A stretch of 19,597 nucleotides of DNA from assembly GCA_039714715.1 (NCBI GenBank), contig JBDLIU010000061.1, positions 1-19,597 of the forward strand, in the 5' to 3' direction. The notes beneath the pieces are model-generated. The model was not told the DNA's origin. It did no database searches and was given only the letters and a program-made list of their open reading frames with translations. The position numbers and the translations under genes were made by a program. Source of the stretch: S012-113 sp039714715. Lineage in GTDB: Bacteria > Bacteroidota > Bacteroidia > Cytophagales > Cyclobacteriaceae. Positions 15,893 through 19,597 of the stretch are shown piece after piece; the first letter of the stretch is position 1; the number at the start of each line of letters is the position of its first letter.

Positions 15893-16035
15893 CTATTTAT
15901 TAGTTCCATTAAGGTTGTAAATCTAACTCGAATAATTAGCTTCATTAATATTCAAAGTGAAATCGTATATGCGGATTCTATAAAATGTATGAATAAAGTA
16001 GATTATCTTAAAGAAGTTGATTCGTTTCTGTAAAA

Positions 16036-16061
16036 TTATGCTTGTATGTACAAACAAACAT
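16036..16061 (+). repeat. Operator-like direct repeat, copy 1 (core TTGTATGTACAA)
   Basis: The core at 16042-16053 is a near-perfect palindrome (TTGTA, TG, TACAA) followed by ACAAAC. A TATGCTTG just before it (16037-16044) is one base off the -7 box TANNTTTG. It matches copy 2 at 22 of 26 bases, exactly 60 bp downstream. Confidence 0.5.
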
Positions 16062-16095
16062 TAAATATCACTAAATTTTAACTATTCTACAGGAT

Positions 16096-16121
16096 TTATA
16101 TTTGTATGTACAAGCAAACGT
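16096..16121 (+). repeat. Operator-like direct repeat, copy 2 (core TTGTATGTACAA)
   Basis: The core at 16102-16113 is the same palindrome followed by GCAAAC. Here TATATTTG at 16097-16104 fits TANNTTTG exactly and overlaps the core, as would be expected of a repressor site over a promoter. No gene follows on the plus strand within reach. Confidence 0.5.
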
Positions 16122-16204
16122 GGGTCATTGATTGAAGCTGCCACCCTATCATTAATGATCCGTTTCGCTAGAATCTCAGACAAAACTTTCTGTATTCAGA
16201 AACT

Positions 16205-16244
16205 AAAAAACCGGATTACGAAGATATAACATCTGGTAATCCGG
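16205..16244 (-). terminator. Intrinsic terminator (minus strand) for the DUF6588-like gene
   Basis: Read on the minus strand, CCGGATTAC and GTAATCCGG form a perfect 9-bp stem with a 16-base loop, followed by TTTTTT. It is about 20 bases after the stop codon of the gene at 16266-17306. There is no T-run on the other side, so it works in that direction only. Confidence 0.8.
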
Positions 16245-16265
16245 CCCAATTCACAAAGTTTAGGA

Positions 16266-17306
16266 CTATCTAAAACTAAATCCTAATCCCAATGTGAGTG
16301 TATTATATTCTCGCAGCGTATAATCCGCATGCAAGGTAACGATCGCTAATTTAAGTCTTACACCTGCTGTTACCCTCGGACTGCCTTCTCCTTTTTGCTC
16401 AAGGTTAATGGGATCAGAAACTGCAGGTACAATACCAGGATATAAATCATATGTTCCCAGCATTTTAAAATTCGTTTTAAAGTTATCATAACCAATACCT
16501 AAATAACCAGTAACCACAGCGATATGAGCCGATCCAATTACCTGGAAGGTAGTAGTATTAATATCAAACGATGCCATCTGGTTTTCTCCACCAATGTCAC
16601 CAACAGGTAATGGATATTCAACATAAATTTTAGTGTACCCAATAAATCCCGAAATATCTAGAAAAGGCAAACTTTTTAAGCCAGGTATCCACTGATCAAT
16701 ACTATGTAATGCACCAACACCAAAATACTTGAAATATACAGTCTCTCTATTTACTTCAGGCATCCAGCGAATTTTCAATTCTGTTCCTTTTACAAGTCCA
16801 ATCCCGGCCTGTATAACAGGCGATGGAACTCCTAACTGACCAAGGGTATATTCTTTAAGTTGTTCACCATAGCCACTGGGTGCATTATAAGTTGCTGAAA
16901 TTATGCCTGGAGGAAGACTAGGATCAATATCCTGCTGATCAATATTATACTGCAGAACAGTTGAAGCAGCACCTCCCATTGCCGTTGGAAGCGTTGAATT
17001 ACCCGATGCTATTGTAGTAGCAGTATATTCATTTGGGTCAAACACAAAAGACTGATCTTTAACGGGCACTAATGCTGCATTAAAGGAAATAGTGAGATCA
17101 AAGCCCAGGGTTTCATGAGGCTTGGCTGTATTGTACCATCCGTTGTTAAAACCATAGCCGATGCCTTTCATCATTGGCGACATGTAATGATTAAATAAGG
17201 TGTTGGCATCATCAATACCACCTAGTAAATAGTCTTCGAATTGAGCAAATGTGCTTCCGGAAACTAGAAGAGCAACCGAAAGGATTGTTAGCTTTAGAGT
17301 TTTCAT
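16266..17306 (-). CDS. DUF6588-like outer-membrane beta-barrel protein
   Basis: 346 residues with a signal peptide (ending GSTFAQ) and a final aromatic residue pattern (LTLGLGFSFR) typical of outer-membrane barrels. The opening FEDYLLGGIDDANTLFNHYMSPMMKGIGYGFNNGWYNTAKPH matches, in my memory, the DUF6588 family of Bacteroidota (beginning shown here in short: FEDYLLGGID). The middle is made of alternating-strand segments rich in Gly and Tyr. Its function is not known. It starts at 17306 and is divergent from the perR-like gene; a strong terminator follows it, so it forms a single-gene transcript. Family name is moderately sure; barrel and export are surer. Confidence 0.75.
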   Translation of the reverse strand: MKTLKLTILSVALLVSGSTFAQFEDYLLGGIDDANTLFNHYMSPMMKGIGYGFNNGWYNTAKPHETLGFDLTISFNAALVPVKDQSFVFDPNEYTATTIASGNSTLPTAMGGAASTVLQYNIDQQDIDPSLPPGIISATYNAPSGYGEQLKEYTLGQLGVPSPVIQAGIGLVKGTELKIRWMPEVNRETVYFKYFGVGALHSIDQWIPGLKSLPFLDISGFIGYTKIYVEYPLPVGDIGGENQMASFDINTTTFQVIGSAHIAVVTGYLGIGYDNFKTNFKMLGTYDLYPGIVPAVSDPINLEQKGEGSPRVTAGVRLKLAIVTLHADYTLREYNTLTLGLGFSFR

Positions 17307-17407
17307 AATACTGTTTTTGCGATTCCTGCAGAATAAATATACAAAATACTGAAAACAGTCATATTAAAATTATTTACAATATTGTTTTCAATTTCTAATA
17401 ATCCACC

Positions 17408-17415
17408 TATATTTG
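17408..17415 (+). promoter_or_regulatory. -7 promoter element for perR-ahpC (TATATTTG)
   Basis: TATATTTG fits TANNTTTG exactly. Transcription would begin about 7 bases later, around 17422, just before the palindrome at 17436. A TTG at 17382-17384 is a possible but over-distant -33 element. Confidence 0.5.
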
Positions 17416-17435
17416 CAATTAATAATATTTATTAT

Positions 17436-17452
17436 TTAATAATAATTATTAA
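17436..17452. promoter_or_regulatory. PerR-box-like palindrome overlapping the perR start codon
   Basis: TTAATAATAATTATTAA is a perfect 8-1-8 palindrome. It resembles the classic PerR box of Firmicutes (TTATAATnATTATAA, 7-1-7), and it lies just downstream of the -7 element, so a bound repressor would block early transcription. Its last base is the A of the ATG at 17452. Together with the gene order this suggests autoregulation of perR-ahpC. Confidence 0.55.
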
Positions 17453-17883
17453 TGAATATTCAGGAAAAACTTAATAACGCCAATTTAAAAGCTACTCATC
17501 AACGCCTGACAATACTTAGGGCAATTGATGGTAGTGAAGCACATCCGAGCCCGGAGAGTGTATATGAGCTTATTAAGGAAGACAATCCCACCATTACCCT
17601 GGCAACGGTTTATAATACACTGGATTCATTTGCTGAGGCAGGATTGATCAATAAGGTGGCATCTGTAAGTGGAAATAAACGTTATGATCCAAACATTGGA
17701 GCTCATGGCCATATCTACTGTCATAATACTGATGAGATATTAGACTATTATGATGATGAACTAAATGATTTGATACGGGATTTCTTCAAAAAGAAAAGAG
17801 TAAACAATCTTAAAATAAAAAATATCACCTTAAATATTAACGGTGAAAAACTAGATAGAAACAAAGAAGTAACAATTAAATAA
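17452..17883 (+). CDS. perR: PerR-like peroxide-sensing repressor (Fur family)
   Basis: 143 residues. The N-terminal winged helix (about 1-78, with THQRLTIL, HPSPESVYELI and TLATVYNTLDSF) and the C-terminal dimerisation domain match Fur/PerR proteins. Using the Bacillus PerR numbering by hand alignment, the regulatory metal ligands are all kept: His31 (H37), Asp79 (D85), His85 (H91), His87 (H93) and Asp98 (D104). The structural zinc site, normally two CxxC pairs, is absent: only Cys90 remains, Thr93 replaces its partner, and there is no second pair near the C-terminus. So it should sense peroxide through Fe oxidation of His but without the zinc scaffold. It lies 24 bp before ahpC, which supports the peroxide role. 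A Fur-like function in iron control is the main alternative. Confidence 0.85.
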   Translation: MNIQEKLNNANLKATHQRLTILRAIDGSEAHPSPESVYELIKEDNPTITLATVYNTLDSFAEAGLINKVASVSGNKRYDPNIGAHGHIYCHNTDEILDYYDDELNDLIRDFFKKKRVNNLKIKNITLNINGEKLDRNKEVTIK

Positions 17884-17907
17884 ACAGATAACCAAAAAAA
17901 TAAAATT

Positions 17908-18537
17908 ATGTCACTTGTATTAAGCAAAGCTCCACTTTTTGATGCTCCGGCAGTAGTTAACGGCAACGAGATCGTTAGCTCTTTTAAATTAGAGCAGTTT
18001 ATTGGGAAAAAAGAAATTATGATATTTTTCTACCCTAAAGATTTTACTTATGTATGTCCAACAGAAATCTACGCTTTCCAGGAAAAATTAGCAGAATTCG
18101 AAAAGCGTGGTGTTGAATTGCTGGGTGTATCAACCGACACTCCCGAGGTTCACCTGGCATGGTTAAATACGCCAAGAAAAGAAGGAGGTATTGAAGGTAT
18201 TACCTATCCGCTTATTGCTGATGTGTCTAAAACCATCGCCTATAACTACGGTGTACTTAAAGGTGACTGGGACTATAAAGATGATGGTGAATTAACCTTT
18301 GAAGGTGATGGCGTTGCATTAAGAGGCACTTTCTTTATTGATAAAGAAGGAACTGTTCGTCATGCAACAATCAACGATGAGCCTTTAGGAAGAAATATTG
18401 ACGAGATGATCCGTGTTGTTGATGCATGGCATCATCATTTAGAATATGGTGAAGTTTGCCCAGCCAACTGGAATCAGGGTGACGATGCCATGAAAGAATC
18501 CAGGGAAAGTGTAGCCAACTACCTGGCAACACACTAA
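17908..18537 (+). CDS. ahpC: Typical 2-Cys peroxiredoxin (AhpC family)
   Basis: 209 residues. The peroxidatic Cys50 is in the FTYVCPTE motif and the resolving Cys184 in the GEVCPANW motif, so it is a complete 2-Cys enzyme reducing hydrogen peroxide and organic peroxides in the cytosol. A GGIEG segment at 93-97 corresponds to the GGLG motif that makes such enzymes sensitive to over-oxidation, although the companion C-terminal YF motif is absent. No AhpF lies next to it, so electrons may come from thioredoxin or another reductase elsewhere. It is the second gene of the perR operon and ends 73 bases before the terminator hairpin. Confidence 0.95.
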   Translation: MSLVLSKAPLFDAPAVVNGNEIVSSFKLEQFIGKKEIMIFFYPKDFTYVCPTEIYAFQEKLAEFEKRGVELLGVSTDTPEVHLAWLNTPRKEGGIEGITYPLIADVSKTIAYNYGVLKGDWDYKDDGELTFEGDGVALRGTFFIDKEGTVRHATINDEPLGRNIDEMIRVVDAWHHHLEYGEVCPANWNQGDDAMKESRESVANYLATH

Positions 18538-18561
18538 ATAGTACCTGTCGCTATACTAACC

Positions 18562-18583
18562 GTCCTGAATTAAGGCACAGGAC
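18562..18583 (+). other. Small hairpin after ahpC
   Basis: GTCCTG (18562-18567) and CAGGAC (18578-18583) are exact complements around a 10-base loop. It has no T-run after it, and lies just upstream of the strong terminator; it may only be a 3'-end stabiliser. Confidence 0.25.
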
Positions 18584-18610
18584 ATTTTACCAAATACAAC
18601 CGCGTTACTT

Positions 18611-18644
18611 TAACCCTGACATTTATCGTCAGGGTTATTTTTTT
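18611..18644 (+). terminator. Strong intrinsic terminator after perR-ahpC
   Basis: TAACCCTGAC (18611-18620) pairs perfectly with GTCAGGGTTA (18628-18637) around a 7-base loop, followed by a run of seven Ts. It lies between ahpC and waaA and separates their transcripts. Confidence 0.9.
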
Positions 18645-18659
18645 GGTTAACATTGCAAT

Positions 18660-19597
18660 ATGTCAGCATTTATTTATTCCCTAGGCCTTTGGTTTTACAA
18701 ACTACTAATATCCCTGGTGGCATGGGTAAATCCTAAAGCAGAGCTTTTTATCAGAGGCAGGAAAAATGTGTGGCAATCACTGGAAGATCAGGTAGCAGTT
18801 AACACCTCTCCTCTTTTATGGGTCCATTGTTCATCCGTTGGTGAATATGAACAGGGAAGGCCAGTGATGGAAGCCTTTAAAAACGAGTTTTCTGATTTTA
18901 AAATATTAGTCACATTCTATTCACCTTCAGGCTACGAAGCCGTTAGTACAGATGCCATCGTTAATTTTAAGACATATTTACCTTTCGACAGCAAAACCAA
19001 CGCAAATAGGTTTCTGGACCTGGTAAAACCAGAGATCGCCATTTTCATCAAGTACGAATTCTGGTACTTTTTTCTTAAAGAGCTTTACCGGAGAGATCTC
19101 CCTGTCTATTCTGTTTCTTCTATTTTCCGCCCATCTCAGCTGTTTTTTAAATTTTACGGTGGGTTTTACAGAAATATTTTAAAGAATATCTCATATTTCT
19201 TTGTGCAGGATAAAAACTCTTCTGATCTTCTTAATTCATTAAATCTGCCCAACCTTGTTTCCGGTGATACACGTATTGACAGAGTTCTGGATATACGCAA
19301 TAACAATAAATCTCTTCCGGTTATAGAAATGTTTGTAGGTGATGAAGTAGTAATGGTAATTGGAAGTATGCGAAAGGAGGATCTGGACATAGTCATTCAG
19401 TTTGTCATACAACATAGGGACCTCAAATTCATCATTGCCCCTCACGAGATCATTGATTCAATGATCATGCCCCTGGAAGAGAGATTGAATTCTACCGTCA
19501 GATATTCAGAATTTAAAAATACAGACCTGGCACAACAAGTGTTAATAATTGATAATATTGGAATGCTATCTACACTGTACCGCTATGCACATTATAC
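18660..19597 (+). CDS. waaA: Kdo transferase WaaA, N-terminal part (3' truncated)
   Basis: The frame opens with the ATG at 18660 and is open to the last base, giving 312 full codons; the gene continues beyond the window. A hydrophobic N-terminal helix (residues about 4-22) anchors it to the inner membrane. The GT-B glycosyltransferase motifs are there: HCSSVGE with the presumed catalytic Glu62, KYEFW, SSIFRPSQ, GDTRIDRV and APHEI, then NIGMLSTLYRYAHY near the cut. The enzyme transfers Kdo from CMP-Kdo to lipid A precursor in lipopolysaccharide core synthesis. The gene starts 15 bases after the T-run of the terminator, so its promoter must overlap that region or come from read-through. Confidence 0.93.
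   Translation, partial: MSAFIYSLGLWFYKLLISLVAWVNPKAELFIRGRKNVWQSLEDQVAVNTSPLLWVHCSSVGEYEQGRPVMEAFKNEFSDFKILVTFYSPSGYEAVSTDAIVNFKTYLPFDSKTNANRFLDLVKPEIAIFIKYEFWYFFLKELYRRDLPVYSVSSIFRPSQLFFKFYGGFYRNILKNISYFFVQDKNSSDLLNSLNLPNLVSGDTRIDRVLDIRNNNKSLPVIEMFVGDEVVMVIGSMRKEDLDIVIQFVIQHRDLKFIIAPHEIIDSMIMPLEERLNSTVRYSEFKNTDLAQQVLIIDNIGMLSTLYRYAHY

Larger units (their letters stand above)
15893..16265. other. Intergenic stretch of 373 bp without a convincing gene
   Basis: It lies between the start of the phosphatase gene and the stop of the DUF6588-like gene. It holds a pair of palindromic direct repeats (16036-16061, 16096-16121) and a terminator for the minus-strand gene (16205-16244). I see no coding frame with support; the largest plus-strand reading (16155-16229, 24 codons) is too short and unremarkable. 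Confidence 0.6.

Noticed and set aside
16155..16229. 24-codon plus-strand reading frame after the operator-like repeats
   Set aside because: Too short, no recognisable start signal, and it runs through the minus-strand terminator stem.
1..19597. CRISPR arrays, tRNAs, IS elements, prophage or toxin-antitoxin genes
   Set aside because: No spaced repeats, tRNA-like clover leaf, transposase motifs or such small gene pairs were found on reading both strands.

Overview
The window looks like chromosomal DNA of a Bacteroidota bacterium, probably a marine or free-living Cytophagales-type organism (inference). The signs are: a secreted protein with a type IX secretion (T9SS) C-terminal sorting domain, a TonB-dependent receptor with an N-terminal carboxypeptidase-regulatory-like domain under a TPP riboswitch, exact TANNTTTG -7 promoter elements of the Bacteroidota type, AT-rich spacers and weak or absent Shine-Dalgarno sequences. 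I see no tRNA, rRNA, CRISPR array, IS element or prophage. Most of the window is ordinary housekeeping and envelope content.

Layout. 2-1117: 3' end of a large T9SS-exported protein with MopE-type acidic repeats. 1209-4025: exported S9 prolyl-oligopeptidase-like peptidase. 4047-4068: perfect 22-bp palindrome between convergent genes. 4108-7184: small membrane or unknown proteins, mostly on the minus strand: a DUF2721 protein, a VTT/DedA-like protein (plus strand), a small CxxC protein, a DoxX-family protein and two tandem paralogous two-helix membrane proteins. 7327-10132: a likely plus-strand operon of an exported RidA-like lipoprotein, an exported DinB-like protein and an unusual membrane protein that joins a periplasmic beta-solenoid-like domain to a K+-channel-like pore.

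10178-13990: PnuC-family transporter, a translationally coupled NadR-like P-loop kinase, a TPP riboswitch with a well-placed promoter, and the TonB-dependent receptor it should control. I read this as a thiamine (or related vitamin) uptake locus. 14064-15446: exported M28 metallopeptidase, overlapping tail to tail with a low-molecular-weight protein tyrosine phosphatase. 15893-16265: a non-coding stretch with two direct copies of a palindromic operator-like site and a minus-strand terminator. 16266-17306: a DUF6588-like outer-membrane protein. 17452-18537: a PerR-like repressor and its likely target, a 2-Cys peroxiredoxin (AhpC), with a PerR-box-like palindrome overlapping the repressor start codon and a strong terminator after ahpC. 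18660-end: 5' part of the Kdo transferase gene waaA (kdtA).

The best candidates for something new are the periplasmic-domain/channel fusion with its exported RidA and DinB neighbours, the PerR that keeps its regulatory metal site but lacks the structural zinc site, the orphan operator pair at 16036-16121, and the placement of the pnuC/kinase pair in front of, not behind, the TPP riboswitch.
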